A stretch of DNA of 64,000 nt from an uncultured Pseudomonas sp. (GTDB taxonomy: Bacteria > Pseudomonadota > Gammaproteobacteria > Pseudomonadales > Pseudomonadaceae): positions 1-64,000 of the forward strand of contig NZ_CAMPHI010000003.1 of assembly GCF_946885955.1 (NCBI RefSeq). Reading direction: 5' to 3'. The notes under the pieces are model-generated. The model was not told the DNA's origin. It saw only the letters and a list, made by a program, of their open reading frames with translations, and searched no databases. This document shows positions 51,703 through 60,952 of this stretch, in pieces (the stretch's first letter is position 1; the number at the start of each line of letters is the position of its first letter). Made by a program: the position numbers and the translations under genes.

Positions 51703-53142
51703 TCAGCTAAATCCCCCAGCCTCCTGACACAACTGCCCGGCCAGCATGCCCAGGGTCATCAACGCCCTTTCCGACTCGCGGTTCCAGGGGATGCCGCAGT
51801 TGAGGCGGATGCAGTGGTTGAACTGCTCGGTGTTACTGAAGATCAGCCCCGGGGCGATGCTGATGCCTTGTTGCAAGGCGCTGACGTGCAGGTCCTTGGT
51901 ATTGACCCGCGCCGGCAGGCTGACCCAGAGGATAAAACCGCCGTTGGGCCGAGTGATCTGCGTGCCTTCGGGGAAGTATTGCTGCACCGCCAGTTGGAAG
52001 GCGCTGAGATTTTTCCTGTATTCCTGGCGGATATAGCGCAAGTGGCGGTCGTAGCCGCCGTTCTCCAGATAGGCCGCCACCGCCATTTGAGTGACGCTGC
52101 AGGCCGAGTGGGTGCTGAAGGTTTGCAGGCGTTGAATTTCGTCCTGGTATTTGCCGGCGATGATCCAGCCGATACGCACGCCCGGCGACAGGGTTTTGGA
52201 GAAGCTAGAGCAGTAGATCACCCGCCCCTCCCGGTCATGGGATTTCAGCGCCTTGGTCGGCCCCTGCTCGAACATCAGTTCGCCGTAGATATCGTCTTCG
52301 ATGACCTGAATATCGTAGTCGCCGGCCAGACGCAGCAGTTGTTTCTGCCGAGGTTCAGGGATGGTGCCACCCAGGGGGTTGCTCAGTCGCGCAGTCAGCA
52401 CCAGCGCCTTGATCGGCCATTGGTTGGCCGCCAGCTGTAGCGCTTCGAGGCTAATGCCAGTGCTCGGATCGCTGGGGATTTCGATGACTTTCAAGCCCAG
52501 CAGGTCGGCCAATTGCAGCAGGCCGTAGTAGGTCGGCGACTCGGCGGCGATCAGGTCGCCCGGCTTGGTCAGCACTCGCAGCGACATCTGCAGCGCATCC
52601 ACACAGCCATGGGTGATCACCACCGCGGACGGGTCGACCAGTACGCCGGCATCGCGCATACGGATCGCGACCTGGCGACGCAGCGGCTCGAAACCGGGGC
52701 TGAACATATAACTGAAGGCCCGCGCACTGTGGAAACGCGTGACCTTGGCCAATTGCTGGTGCAGCGCACGCACCGGCAGATATTCGACGTGGGGCACGGC
52801 CGCACCCAGGGGAAACACGCCCTCGCGCCGCGATTCGGTGAGTACCTGGTTGATGATGCTGCTGCGGGTGACCAGGCCGGGCCGCTCGACCCGCGCGATA
52901 TCCGGGGTGGAGGCAGTCAGTGCGGGCGTCTGGTGCACATAGAAGCCGGACTGCGGGCGGGCGCGAATCAGGCCCTGATCTTCCAGATTGGCGTAGGCCT
53001 GCAACACGGTGGCATGACTGACATTGAGCTGTGAGCTCATCTTGCGCACCGAAGGCACGCGCTCGCCCGGCTGGTAGACACCACGACGAATGTCTTCCGC
53101 CAGCTGTTGGGCGATGCGTTGATAGAGCAACAGATTAGTCAT
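51703..53142 (-). CDS. MocR-type GntR/aminotransferase regulator
   Basis: A 479-residue protein with an N-terminal GntR winged helix (about 1-75: YQRIAQQLAEDIRRGVYQPGERVPSVRKMS) and a fold-type I aminotransferase domain (about 115-470) with the PLP lysine in SSFSKTLSPGVRIGW. MocR regulators use PLP or an amine as effector. Start 53142 puts the GntR domain at the N-terminus. Upstream are repeated TACAGT elements. The target is unknown, and the neighbouring genes give no hint of a transporter or amine pathway. Confidence 0.87.
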   Translation of the reverse strand: MTNLLLYQRIAQQLAEDIRRGVYQPGERVPSVRKMSSQLNVSHATVLQAYANLEDQGLIRARPQSGFYVHQTPALTASTPDIARVERPGLVTRSSIINQVLTESRREGVFPLGAAVPHVEYLPVRALHQQLAKVTRFHSARAFSYMFSPGFEPLRRQVAIRMRDAGVLVDPSAVVITHGCVDALQMSLRVLTKPGDLIAAESPTYYGLLQLADLLGLKVIEIPSDPSTGISLEALQLAANQWPIKALVLTARLSNPLGGTIPEPRQKQLLRLAGDYDIQVIEDDIYGELMFEQGPTKALKSHDREGRVIYCSSFSKTLSPGVRIGWIIAGKYQDEIQRLQTFSTHSACSVTQMAVAAYLENGGYDRHLRYIRQEYRKNLSAFQLAVQQYFPEGTQITRPNGGFILWVSLPARVNTKDLHVSALQQGISIAPGLIFSNTEQFNHCIRLNCGIPWNRESERALMTLGMLAGQLCQEAGGFS

Positions 53143-53170
53143 GGCCAGCGCCTCTGTATTACTGAACCAG

Positions 53171-53232
53171 TACAGTAGCGCACTGTTGGAAAATTGCACG
53201 GGTACAGTTTCAACAATAGTCGCTGATACAGT
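53171..53232. promoter_or_regulatory. TACAGT direct repeats upstream of MocR gene
   Basis: TACAGT occurs at 53171-53176, 53203-53208 and 53227-53232, and a perfect ACAGT-N5-ACTGT inverted repeat spans 53172-53186. Repeats of this kind near a MocR gene are typical of its own operator. Starts of the repeats are 32 and 24 bp apart. Confidence 0.5.
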
Positions 53233-53509
53233 CCTTCGACTGATGGGGTATCGATGGACAGACGCACACAGCGACTGCGCCGCTAGGAGGCACCAAGCAC
53301 ACCGAGGCGCTCAGCGCCTGGTTTCCAGGCAGCTATGGAGAAAATGGGTCGCGGTTCGATGCGCCCGGATTGCCCCCGGGCCATCCGGCGCCTGCGGCGT
53401 TTTCGCTCGGGCCTTGCCGAGAAAAGGCTGGACAATGAACGCCGTTCAATTGCGTGCAGCGAACGGCGTTGAGCCCGGCGTCCTGGGTTTCTTCAGGGCG
53501 TCGGGGCGA
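53233..53509. other. Intergenic region, one degraded repeat
   Basis: No gene is seen between the MocR upstream region and the convergent end of the OmpA gene. 53363-53382 (GCCCGGATTGCCCCCGGGCC) is a degraded copy of the CCCGGATTGC repeat family. Confidence 0.5.
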
Positions 53510-54322
53510 TCAGCGGTTGGCGCCCAAACGCCCCAGCTCGTCGGAGAAGACAATTTCGACCCGACGGTTTTGCGCACGGCCCCTGGCCGAGGCGTTCTCG
53601 GCAATGGGGAAATCTTCGCCATGGCCGACGACCTCCAGACGCTTGGCGTCCACTCCCAGGTCGATCAGGACATCGGCCACCGTCTGCGCCCTTGCGCGGG
53701 ACAATTCAAGATTCTCCTGCTCGTCGCCACGGCTGTCGGTATAGCCTTCGATCCGCACCACACGACGCGGATTGAGCTGTAGGAACTGCGCCAGCTTGAG
53801 CACGGTGCGATTGGCCGAAGTATTCAATTCGGCCCGCGCGGCATCGAACAGCACGTCGCCCAGGGTGACCACCAGCCCGCGCTCGGTTTCGCTGGCCGCG
53901 AGATTGAGCATCTGCTCTTCCAGCCAATGGCTCTGCTCTTGCACGCTGAGCAACTTGGCCTCGCGCAAAGCCAACTGCAGCCGCTGACGCTCGAGCCCCA
54001 ACTTGGCCGCGCGCTCCTGATTCAGGTTGAGTTTGCTGTGCTCCAGGGCGATTTCACTGTAGCGCTGGCTCAGATAAGCGTAGTGGCCGACGTCCTCGGC
54101 GCTGCCCCAGTAACTCGACAGGCGGTCGGCGCGGGCCAGCGACTCCCCGGCGCGGATCACGTCCTTGGGCGCGCTGCGCAAGACGTCGGAATTTTCCTTT
54201 ACCGCCTGAAAGCTGGCCCTGGCCGCCTCGAGCGCGGCCAACTGATTTGGCTGAGAACCGGCACAACCGCCGAGCGCGCAAACCAACGCGATCAGTGTGG
54301 AAAAGCGCAAACACAGGGTCAT
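53510..54322 (-). CDS. OmpA-family outer-membrane lipoprotein
   Basis: A 270-residue protein with signal MTLCLRFSTLIALVCALGGC (lipobox). A long helical coil (about 30-150, Leu/Ala/Glu/Gln/Arg-rich) is followed by a C-terminal OmpA peptidoglycan-binding domain (about 150-265: VVTLGDVLFDAARAELNTSA...RVVRIEGYTDSRGDEQENLELSRARAQTVADVLI). It should tether the outer membrane to peptidoglycan. It overlaps the DUF4398 gene by 4 bp in the same operon. Confidence 0.86.
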   Translation of the reverse strand: MTLCLRFSTLIALVCALGGCAGSQPNQLAALEAARASFQAVKENSDVLRSAPKDVIRAGESLARADRLSSYWGSAEDVGHYAYLSQRYSEIALEHSKLNLNQERAAKLGLERQRLQLALREAKLLSVQEQSHWLEEQMLNLAASETERGLVVTLGDVLFDAARAELNTSANRTVLKLAQFLQLNPRRVVRIEGYTDSRGDEQENLELSRARAQTVADVLIDLGVDAKRLEVVGHGEDFPIAENASARGRAQNRRVEIVFSDELGRLGANR

Positions 54323-54675
54323 GGCAAATCCCCCAGTTGCTTGCGCAGACGATCGATGCGGAGCGTCAATGCATCGAGCTGCTCCTGACTCTTCTGCGTG
54401 AGAAATTGCGCCTGGGCTAGACGGGCATCCAGTTCGGCCTGCTCGGAGAGAATTCTCGCCTGCTTGAACGCCCCGTCCTGCATGGCTAATTGGGCCGCGG
54501 CCTGCTTTTCCTCAGCCAGTTTCAAATTGCTCAATTGTTCGCTATCGATGCCCAGCGCCTTGGCTTGGGAGACGGCTTGATCGCTTAGACGCAGTTGTTC
54601 GGTGGGAGCCGGATCGCTGGCGCAGGCACTGAGGGCGAGCGCTATTGCGACGGCGCACAGACATCGTTTGAACAC
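54319..54675 (-). CDS. DUF4398 lipoprotein
   Basis: A 118-residue protein, start GTG 54675 (AGGA 7 nt upstream), with lipoprotein signal MFKRCLCAVAIALALSAC. The remainder is a Leu/Gln/Ala-rich coil (SKLAEEKQAAAQLAMQDGAF-like) typical of DUF4398, which is paired with OmpA-like lipoproteins. It precedes the OmpA gene and overlaps it by 4 bp. Confidence 0.8.
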   Translation of the reverse strand: MFKRCLCAVAIALALSACASDPAPTEQLRLSDQAVSQAKALGIDSEQLSNLKLAEEKQAAAQLAMQDGAFKQARILSEQAELDARLAQAQFLTQKSQEQLDALTLRIDRLRKQLGDLP

Positions 54676-54684
54676 ACGGATTTC

Positions 54685-55515
54685 CTACTGAGTGGGGAGA
54701 GTCGCCGGCTGCTGTTGCGCTTTCCAGCGTTCGAGGTTGCGTTGCAGCCATACGTCGGGTAGGCCGGCATCGAACAATTCTGTCATTTTCTTCGCCAATT
54801 GTCCGCGCAGCCAGGGGTCGTTGCAGGCGGAGTTATGCGATAGCGTCAGGTACAGACCTTCACTGGAAATCGGCGGATCGAGAATTTCGAGACCATCCTT
54901 CATGCCGAGGCTTTCGGCCAGCGCCAAGCCCGGATAACGCTCGTAGAGAACATAATCGGTACGCTTGAGCATCAACTTCTGAAACGCCTGGTTCAAGCTG
55001 GAGACACCTTCGAGGGTCAGATTGCTTTTGGCGAACGCATCGAAACGCTGGCCGAAGCTGTTATTCACCAGGGTATCACCGGTGAGTCCGCGCAAATCGT
55101 CCCAGCCCGTATAGGGGAACGCCTCGCCCTTGCGCACCCAGACCACGCTTGGCGTGTAAAAGAATGCGGGGTGGACGTAATCCATGTATTCGAGACGCGG
55201 CAGGGTCAGAAAGGCACCGGCAAGCAAGTCGACCCGACCGGTACGCACTTCTTCCTGCGCACGCGACCAGGGGCCGGAGTAAATCACATCGATCGCCACC
55301 CCGAGCTCGTCAGCCAGGTGCTTGAGCAGGTCGGCATTGGCACCGATCAACTGCTTGGGGTTCTGCGGATCACGCCAGAGATAAGGCGGATATTCGGGAT
55401 TGCCGGTGGCGACCAGGCGTTCGCATTTGCCAGCCGCATGCGTAACCGTTGCCAGCAATGACAAGCCCACGACCAACATCAACGACTTCAATAGGCAACG
55501 CTCGGACATCGACAT
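54685..55515 (-). CDS. Periplasmic solute-binding protein, SBP_bac_3 family
   Basis: A 276-residue protein with signal CLLKSLMLVVGLSLLATVTHA. The SBP_bac_3 fold is indicated by ATGNPEYPPYLW, GVAIDVIYSGPWSRAQEEVRTGRVDLLAGAFLT, VVWVRKGEAFPYTGWDDLRGLTGDTLV and SLGMKDGLEILDPPISSEG. No transporter genes adjoin. It ends 10 bp before the DUF4398/OmpA operon in the same direction and may be co-transcribed. Confidence 0.8.
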   Translation of the reverse strand: MSMSERCLLKSLMLVVGLSLLATVTHAAGKCERLVATGNPEYPPYLWRDPQNPKQLIGANADLLKHLADELGVAIDVIYSGPWSRAQEEVRTGRVDLLAGAFLTLPRLEYMDYVHPAFFYTPSVVWVRKGEAFPYTGWDDLRGLTGDTLVNNSFGQRFDAFAKSNLTLEGVSSLNQAFQKLMLKRTDYVLYERYPGLALAESLGMKDGLEILDPPISSEGLYLTLSHNSACNDPWLRGQLAKKMTELFDAGLPDVWLQRNLERWKAQQQPATLPTQ

Positions 55516-55624
55516 CTCTCAGCTCGAATTTTTGACGGGCAATTCGCTATCTGCAAACAGCGCAGGGCCTATAGCCATGCTAGCTTAACCGGCGCTCAAT
55601 CATAATTTGCGATAAGGATACGCA

Positions 55625-56551
55625 ATGAAAAAACTGATGCTCGGCCTGCTGCTGTTATTCGCGGTTGCTGCGGGGGCCCTCTACTACTCGCCCGGCGCCC
55701 TGCTCGCCAGTATGCAACTGGTCGAGCGCCAACTCGCGGGGCTTTCGCACAAGCAGCTCACCGTTGGCGATCTTAGCATTCATTATTACCAAGGCGGGCC
55801 TGCAGATGCACCCGCCATCCTCATGCTGCATGGCTTCGGCGCCGACAAGGACAACTGGCTTCGCTTCGCCCGCCATTTCAGCGAACGCTATCAGGTCATT
55901 GCCATCGACCTGCCGGGGTTCGGCGACAGCAGCAAACCGGCGGCTAGCTACGATGTGGGCACTCAGGTCGAGCGCGTCGCCGCCTTTACCCGCGCCCTTA
56001 ATATCGAGCGCCTGCATCTGATCGGCAACTCGATGGGCGGACAGATCAGCGCCCTGTACGCCGCTCGCTACCCCGACCAGGTCATATCGGTGGCGTTGCT
56101 TGCCAATGCGGGAATCGACTCACCACAGAAGAGCGAATTGCTCGAAAAACTGCAACGTGGCGAGAGCAACCCACTGGTGGTAAAAACCCCTGAACAATTC
56201 GACCAGTTGCTGGACTTCGTTTTCGTCGAAACGCCTTACCTACCCACCAAGGTGAAGCAATACATGGCGCAAAAGGCCATCGCCAACAGTGCCCACAACG
56301 AGCTCGTATTCGAACACCTGATCAATCGCTACATTCCGCTGGAGCCGGTGCTGCCAAAAATCCAGGCCCCCACGCTGGTGTTGTGGGGCGATCATGACCG
56401 GGCATTGGATGTATCGAGCATCGAGGTCATGCGCCCGCTATTGCGCCACCCCACGGTGGTTGTCATGAAGAACTGCGGGCATGTGCCGATGATCGAGCGC
56501 CCAGCAGAGGCGGCCATGCACTATCAGGCATTTCTCGACAGCGTCGAATAA
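55625..56551 (+). CDS. Alpha/beta-hydrolase (lipase/esterase-like)
   Basis: A 308-residue protein with an N-terminal membrane anchor/signal (MKKLMLGLLLLFAVAAGALYY). It has oxyanion HGFG (MLHGFGADKDNW), nucleophile elbow GNSMGG (Ser), an Asp in WGDHDRA and a catalytic His in NCGHVPMIERP. It resembles the P. aeruginosa PA2949 lipase-like protein located near the etf genes. Substrate unknown; exported or membrane-bound. A strong bidirectional terminator follows. Confidence 0.86.
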   Translation: MKKLMLGLLLLFAVAAGALYYSPGALLASMQLVERQLAGLSHKQLTVGDLSIHYYQGGPADAPAILMLHGFGADKDNWLRFARHFSERYQVIAIDLPGFGDSSKPAASYDVGTQVERVAAFTRALNIERLHLIGNSMGGQISALYAARYPDQVISVALLANAGIDSPQKSELLEKLQRGESNPLVVKTPEQFDQLLDFVFVETPYLPTKVKQYMAQKAIANSAHNELVFEHLINRYIPLEPVLPKIQAPTLVLWGDHDRALDVSSIEVMRPLLRHPTVVVMKNCGHVPMIERPAEAAMHYQAFLDSVE

Positions 56552-56562
56552 ATGCCGCGCAC

Positions 56563-56590
56563 AAAAAACCCGCTCGAAAGCGGGTTTTTT
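56563..56590. terminator. Bidirectional rho-independent terminator
   Basis: AAAAAACCCGCT-CGAA-AGCGGGTTTTTT: 6-bp GC-rich stem with U-tracts on both sides, between the hydrolase and convergent etfA. Confidence 0.92.
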
Positions 56591-56608
56591 ATGCTCTGGA
56601 GAAACGGC

Positions 56609-57538
56609 TTACACCAGTTTTTCCAGCTCGGGGATGGCTTCGAACAGGTCAGCCACCAGGCCGTAATCGGCCACCTGGAAGATCGGCGCTTCTTCGTCCT
56701 TGTTGATCGCGACGATCACCTTGGAGTCCTTCATGCCGGCCAGGTGCTGGATCGCGCCGGAGATACCGACGGCGATGTACAGCTGAGGGGCAACGATCTT
56801 GCCGGTCTGACCGACCTGCATGTCGTTGGGTACGAAACCCGCATCGACCGCGGCGCGCGAAGCGCCAACCGCTGCGCCCAGCTTATCGGCCAGGGCGTAC
56901 AGGTGCTTGAAGTTGTCGCCGTTCTGCATACCGCGACCGCCGGAAACGACGATCTTGGCAGCGGTCAGTTCCGGACGATCGGAGGTGGCTAGCTCTTCAC
57001 CAACGAAAGCCGAGATACCGGCATCGGCGCCGCTCGACACGGCTTCCACAGCAGCGGAGCCGCCTTCGGCAGCCACTGGATCGAAACCGGTCGCACGCAC
57101 GGTAATGACCTTCACCGCAGCCGAGGACTGCACGGTGGCGATGGCGTTACCGGCGTAGATTGGGCGCTTGAAGGTATCGGCGCTTTCGACCGCGATGATC
57201 TCGGAGATCTGATCGACATCCAGCTGTGCGGCAACCCGCGGCAGGATGTTTTTGCCGTTACTGGTAGCAGCAGCCAGGATGTGGCTATAGCCCTTGCCCA
57301 GTTCGGCAACCAGCGGCGCGACGTTTTCCGGCAGTTGATGAACGAATGCAGCGTTATCGGCGACCAGTACTTTGGCGACGCCCGCTACTTTGGCAGCCGC
57401 CTCGGCAGCTGCGCCACAACCACTGCCTGCAACCAGCACATGAATGTCACCGCCGATGGCCTGGGCCGCGGCAACGGTATTCAGGGTGGCCGGAGCCAGC
57501 GCAGCGTTCGTGTGTTCTGCAACAACTAAGATAGCCAT
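56609..57538 (-). CDS. etfA: Electron-transfer flavoprotein alpha subunit
   Basis: A 309-residue protein: N-terminal ETF domain ([20 protein letters not shown]) and C-terminal FAD-binding ETF-alpha domain with [31 protein letters not shown] and [20 protein letters not shown]. With EtfB it carries electrons from acyl-CoA dehydrogenases such as AtuD to ETF-QO. It begins directly after the etfB stop (TAAATG). Confidence 0.95.
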   Translation of the reverse strand: MAILVVAEHTNAALAPATLNTVAAAQAIGGDIHVLVAGSGCGAAAEAAAKVAGVAKVLVADNAAFVHQLPENVAPLVAELGKGYSHILAAATSNGKNILPRVAAQLDVDQISEIIAVESADTFKRPIYAGNAIATVQSSAAVKVITVRATGFDPVAAEGGSAAVEAVSSGADAGISAFVGEELATSDRPELTAAKIVVSGGRGMQNGDNFKHLYALADKLGAAVGASRAAVDAGFVPNDMQVGQTGKIVAPQLYIAVGISGAIQHLAGMKDSKVIVAINKDEEAPIFQVADYGLVADLFEAIPELEKLV

Positions 57539-58288
57539 TTAGATTACCTTCGCTTCGTTCTTCAGTTTCTCGACCAGTTCAGCCACCGACTTGACCTTGA
57601 TACCGGCGCTGCGGGTAGCAGGCGCTTCGACTTTTAGGGTTTTCACGGTGGAAGCGGTGGAAACGCCCAGGTCGCCCGGGGTGACGGTTTCCAGCGGCTT
57701 TTTCTTGGCCTTCATGATGTTGGGCAGCGACGCATAGCGCGGCTCGTTGAGGCGCAGGTCGGTGGTGACGATCGCCGGCAGGTTCAACGCAACGGTCTGC
57801 AGACCGCCGTCGATTTCGCGGGTCACGTTGACCTTGTCGCCAGCCACTTCGACTTTGGATGCGAAGGTGCCCTGGGCGTAACCGCTCAGCGCCGCCAGCA
57901 TCTGGCCGGTCTGGTTGTTGTCGCTATCGATGGCCTGCTTGCCAAGGATCACCAGCTGCGGCTGCTCTTTGTCGACTACAGCCTTGAGCAGCTTGGCCAC
58001 GGCCAGAGAGTTCAACTCGTCGGCGGACTCGACCAGGATGGCGCGATCGGCGCCCAGCGCCAATGCGGTACGCAACTGCTCCTGGGCAGTAGCCGGGCCA
58101 ATGGTTACGACAACGATTTCGCTCGCCACGCCTTTTTCTTTCAGGCGTACAGCTTCTTCCACGGCGATTTCGCAGAAAGGATTCATCGACATCTTGACGT
58201 TGGCAAGATCAACGCCGCTGTTGTCCGCTTTGACGCGAACCTTGACGTTGTAGTCGACCACTCGTTTGACAGCTACAAGAACCTTCAT
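57539..58288 (-). CDS. etfB: Electron-transfer flavoprotein beta subunit
   Basis: A 249-residue protein starting [20 protein letters not shown], with AMP-binding/ETF-beta blocks [39 protein letters not shown] and the conserved ETF-beta signature [14 protein letters not shown]...[16 protein letters not shown]. It forms the EtfAB heterodimer. The 48 in-frame codons upstream of MKVLV are not part of the protein. It is divergent from ETF-QO. Confidence 0.95.
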   Translation of the reverse strand: MKVLVAVKRVVDYNVKVRVKADNSGVDLANVKMSMNPFCEIAVEEAVRLKEKGVASEIVVVTIGPATAQEQLRTALALGADRAILVESADELNSLAVAKLLKAVVDKEQPQLVILGKQAIDSDNNQTGQMLAALSGYAQGTFASKVEVAGDKVNVTREIDGGLQTVALNLPAIVTTDLRLNEPRYASLPNIMKAKKKPLETVTPGDLGVSTASTVKTLKVEAPATRSAGIKVKSVAELVEKLKNEAKVI

Positions 58289-58495
58289 GGATTCCTCGTT
58301 ACTCTCCGGTGAATAAGAATGTCGCCAGAAGCGAACATGGCGGGGACTAGCGGACCGGCCGGAACCGGAGTCAACCAATAACGGCAGACACAAAACCGCC
58401 CGTATCTTGACTGCGCGACCCGAGTGGGTCAATACAGCGGACCGGCCAATCGTTGGCGGTGATGTAGTACGATTCTAACAGCCCTACAGAAAATT

Positions 58496-58509
58496 CAAAC
58501 AAACGTTTG
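58496..58509. promoter_or_regulatory. PsrA-type operator at etfB/ETF-QO divergent promoter
   Basis: CAAAC-N4-GTTTG (CAAACAAACGTTTG) matches the G/CAAAC-N2-4-GTTTG/C consensus for the fatty-acid-responsive TetR repressor PsrA. It lies 2 bp upstream of the -35 of the ETF-QO promoter. PsrA is known to control beta-oxidation genes in Pseudomonas; a role here fits but is not shown. Confidence 0.7.
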
Positions 58510-58511
58510 TA

Positions 58512-58540
58512 TTGGCCCATAGCCAGGGTCTGGATATAAT
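58512..58540 (+). promoter_or_regulatory. Sigma-70 promoter of ETF-QO
   Basis: TTGGCC-N17-TATAAT, with a perfect -10. The transcript would start at about 58547, giving a leader of about 65 nt before the GTG start at 58612. Confidence 0.75.
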
Positions 58541-58611
58541 GCGCCAGCATCGCCCAGGGGACGAGCCTGATCGTCAAATAAAATTAGAGTGCCTTGAGTA
58601 GGAGATAGCCT

Positions 58612-60276
58612 GTGGAACGCGAATTTATGGAATTCGACGTCGTCATCGTCGGCGCCGGCCCTGCTGGTTTGTCCGCCGCCTGCCGACTGAAGCAGAAAGC
58701 CGCCGAAGCCGGTAAAGAAATCAGCGTCTGCGTGGTCGAAAAAGGCTCGGAAGTCGGCGCTCATATCCTTTCCGGTGCTGTGTTCGAACCCCGCGCCCTG
58801 AACGAGCTGTTCCCCGACTGGAAAGAGCTCGGCGCCCCGCTGAACACCCCGGTCAAGCGCGACGACATCTACATGCTGACCAGCGCGGAAAAATCCACGC
58901 GCCTTCCCGACCTGTTTGTGCCCAAGACCATGCACAACGAAGGCAACTACATTATTTCCCTGGGCAACCTGTGTCGCTGGCTGGCCCAACAGGCCGAGAA
59001 CCTGGGTGTGGAGATCTACCCGGGCTTCGCCGCCCAGGAAGCCTTGATTGACGACAAAGGCGCGGTCTATGGCATCCTCACCGGCGACCTCGGCGTCGAT
59101 CGCGAAGGTAATCCGAAAGAGGGTTACTACACCCCCGGTATGGAATTGCGCGCCAAGTACACCCTGTTCGCCGAAGGCTGCCGTGGCCATATCGGCAAGC
59201 AGCTGATCAAGAAATACAACCTCGACTCCGAAGCCGATGCCCAGCACTACGGCATCGGTATCAAGGAAATCTGGGATATCGACCCGGCCAGGCACGAGCA
59301 GGGTCTGGTCGTGCACACTGCCGGCTGGCCGCTGGATATCGTCGGCAATGAGAACACTGGCGGCTCCTTCCTCTATCACCTGGAAAACAACCAGGTGGTC
59401 GTTGGCCTGATCGTCGACCTGTCCTACGCCAACCCGCACCTTTCCCCGTTCGACGAATTCCAGCGCTACAAGCACCACCCGGTCGTCGCCCAGTACCTGG
59501 AAGGCGGCAAGCGCGTGGCCTACGGCGCCCGCGCCATCTGCAAAGGCGGCCTCAACTCGCTGCCGAAGATGGTATTCAACGGCGGCGCACTGATCGGCTG
59601 CGACCTCGGCACCTTGAACTTCGCCAAGATCAAGGGCAGCCACACCGCGATGAAGTCCGGCATGCTCGCCGCCGACGCAGTGGCCGATGCGCTGTTCGCC
59701 GGCCGCGAAGGCGGCGATCAACTGACCGGCTATGTCGATGCGTTCAAAGCCAGCTGGCTGTATGACGAACTGTTCCGCAGCCGCAACTTCGGCCCGGCAC
59801 TGCACAAGTTCGGCCCACTGTTCGGCGGCGCCCTGAACTACATCGACCAGAACTGGTTCGCCGGCAAGATCCCCTTCACCCTGCACGACACCAAGCCGGA
59901 TTATGCCTGCCTGAAGACGGCTGCCGAGGCGCAGAAGATCAGCTATCCGAAACCGGACGGCAAACTCAGCTTCGACAAGCTCAGCTCGGTATTCCTCTCC
60001 AATACCAACCATGAAGAGGAGCAACCCTGCCACCTGAAGCTCGCCGACCCGAGCATCCCGCTGACCAAGAACCTGCCGCTGTACGACGAACCGGCGCAAC
60101 GCTACTGCCCGGCCGGGGTCTACGAGATCGTGACCCAGGAAGACGGCGAGAAGAAATTCCAGATCAACGCGCAGAACTGCGTGCACTGCAAGACCTGCGA
60201 CATCAAGGACCCAGCCCAGAACATCAACTGGGTGGCACCGGAAGGCGCCGGTGGGCCCAACTACCCCAACATGTAA
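58612..60276 (+). CDS. Electron-transfer flavoprotein-ubiquinone oxidoreductase
   Basis: A 554-residue protein starting at GTG (AGGAG 7 nt upstream). N-terminal FAD motif FDVVIVGAGPAGLSAACRL; HNEGNYIISLGNLCRWLA and GAELRAKYTLFAEGCRG-like segments; ubiquinone domain; C-terminal 4Fe-4S domain with NAQNCVHCKTCDIKDPAQNINW and an upstream YCPAGVYE Cys. It transfers electrons from EtfAB to ubiquinone in the inner membrane. An ATG five codons later (58627) is an alternative start. Confidence 0.94.
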   Translation: MEREFMEFDVVIVGAGPAGLSAACRLKQKAAEAGKEISVCVVEKGSEVGAHILSGAVFEPRALNELFPDWKELGAPLNTPVKRDDIYMLTSAEKSTRLPDLFVPKTMHNEGNYIISLGNLCRWLAQQAENLGVEIYPGFAAQEALIDDKGAVYGILTGDLGVDREGNPKEGYYTPGMELRAKYTLFAEGCRGHIGKQLIKKYNLDSEADAQHYGIGIKEIWDIDPARHEQGLVVHTAGWPLDIVGNENTGGSFLYHLENNQVVVGLIVDLSYANPHLSPFDEFQRYKHHPVVAQYLEGGKRVAYGARAICKGGLNSLPKMVFNGGALIGCDLGTLNFAKIKGSHTAMKSGMLAADAVADALFAGREGGDQLTGYVDAFKASWLYDELFRSRNFGPALHKFGPLFGGALNYIDQNWFAGKIPFTLHDTKPDYACLKTAAEAQKISYPKPDGKLSFDKLSSVFLSNTNHEEEQPCHLKLADPSIPLTKNLPLYDEPAQRYCPAGVYEIVTQEDGEKKFQINAQNCVHCKTCDIKDPAQNINWVAPEGAGGPNYPNM

Positions 60277-60281
60277 GATGC

Positions 60282-60314
60282 AAAACAAAGGCTCCTTCGG
60301 GAGCCTTTGTTGTT
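60282..60314 (+). terminator. Rho-independent terminator of ETF-QO
   Basis: AACAAAGGCTCC-TTCG-GGAGCCTTTGTT stem with a TTCG tetraloop, followed by GTTTT. It is 6 bp after the stop and is also preceded by AAAA, so partly bidirectional. Confidence 0.9.
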
Positions 60315-60378
60315 TTAGCCTCAAGCTACCAGCAGTCGCACGCGCTCTCTCTAGTCGCTTGACGCTTACAGCTAAGCC

Positions 60379-60942
60379 TTACGGCTCCAGCCCAATCGGG
60401 AAGAACTCGCCGCCACTCCAAACGCCCAGCCAGGTCTGGCCATCGATTTCGCGCGGCACGGCCAACTCCACCAACTGATAAAACACATTACGATGGATCA
60501 ATGCCTCCAGGTTACTGCGCACGTGCACATAGGGCGCCGGCTCCTGGGTTTGCTCGTCGAGCACCACCCTTAGCGGGTGCTCGGCCCCGGCCATGACCTC
60601 ATCCTCGACATTGGTGATGAAACGCAACACCTGAGCCTCGCCCTCGCCTTCCACCCGCATTTCGACCGCCACGAAAGGCGCATCGTCAACCTTGATACCG
60701 ACCATCTCCACTGGCGTTACCAGCACATAGTCATCGCCGTCGCGACGGAGGATGGTAGAGAACAACTTGACCATCGGCTTGCGGCCGATAGGTGTGCCCA
60801 TATAGAACCAGGTGCCATCGCGGGCGATGCGCATGTCGATATGGCCGCAAAATTCCGGGTGCCACAGGTGCACGGGTGGCAGACCCTTAGCGCTTTTGGG
60901 GATCTGCGCCAGCAGGTCGCTGGCTTTGCCAGAATTGCTCAT
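60379..60942 (-). CDS. DUF1285 family protein
   Basis: A 187-residue protein with typical DUF1285 blocks: LPPVHLWHPEFCGHIDMRIARDG, TWFYMGTPIGRKPMVKLFSTIL, and C-terminal RSNLEALIHRNVFYQLVELA...GEFFPIGLE. No signal peptide; a cytoplasmic protein of unknown function. Ten bp separate it from the preceding DUF4823 gene, indicating one operon. Confidence 0.85.
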   Translation of the reverse strand: MSNSGKASDLLAQIPKSAKGLPPVHLWHPEFCGHIDMRIARDGTWFYMGTPIGRKPMVKLFSTILRRDGDDYVLVTPVEMVGIKVDDAPFVAVEMRVEGEGEAQVLRFITNVEDEVMAGAEHPLRVVLDEQTQEPAPYVHVRSNLEALIHRNVFYQLVELAVPREIDGQTWLGVWSGGEFFPIGLEP

Positions 60943-60952
60943 CAGGGTGTCC

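Noticed and set aside
58495..60324. 609-codon minus-strand frame over ETF-QO
   Set aside because: Antisense shadow; the plus frame has FAD, ubiquinone and 4Fe-4S motifs and an SD.
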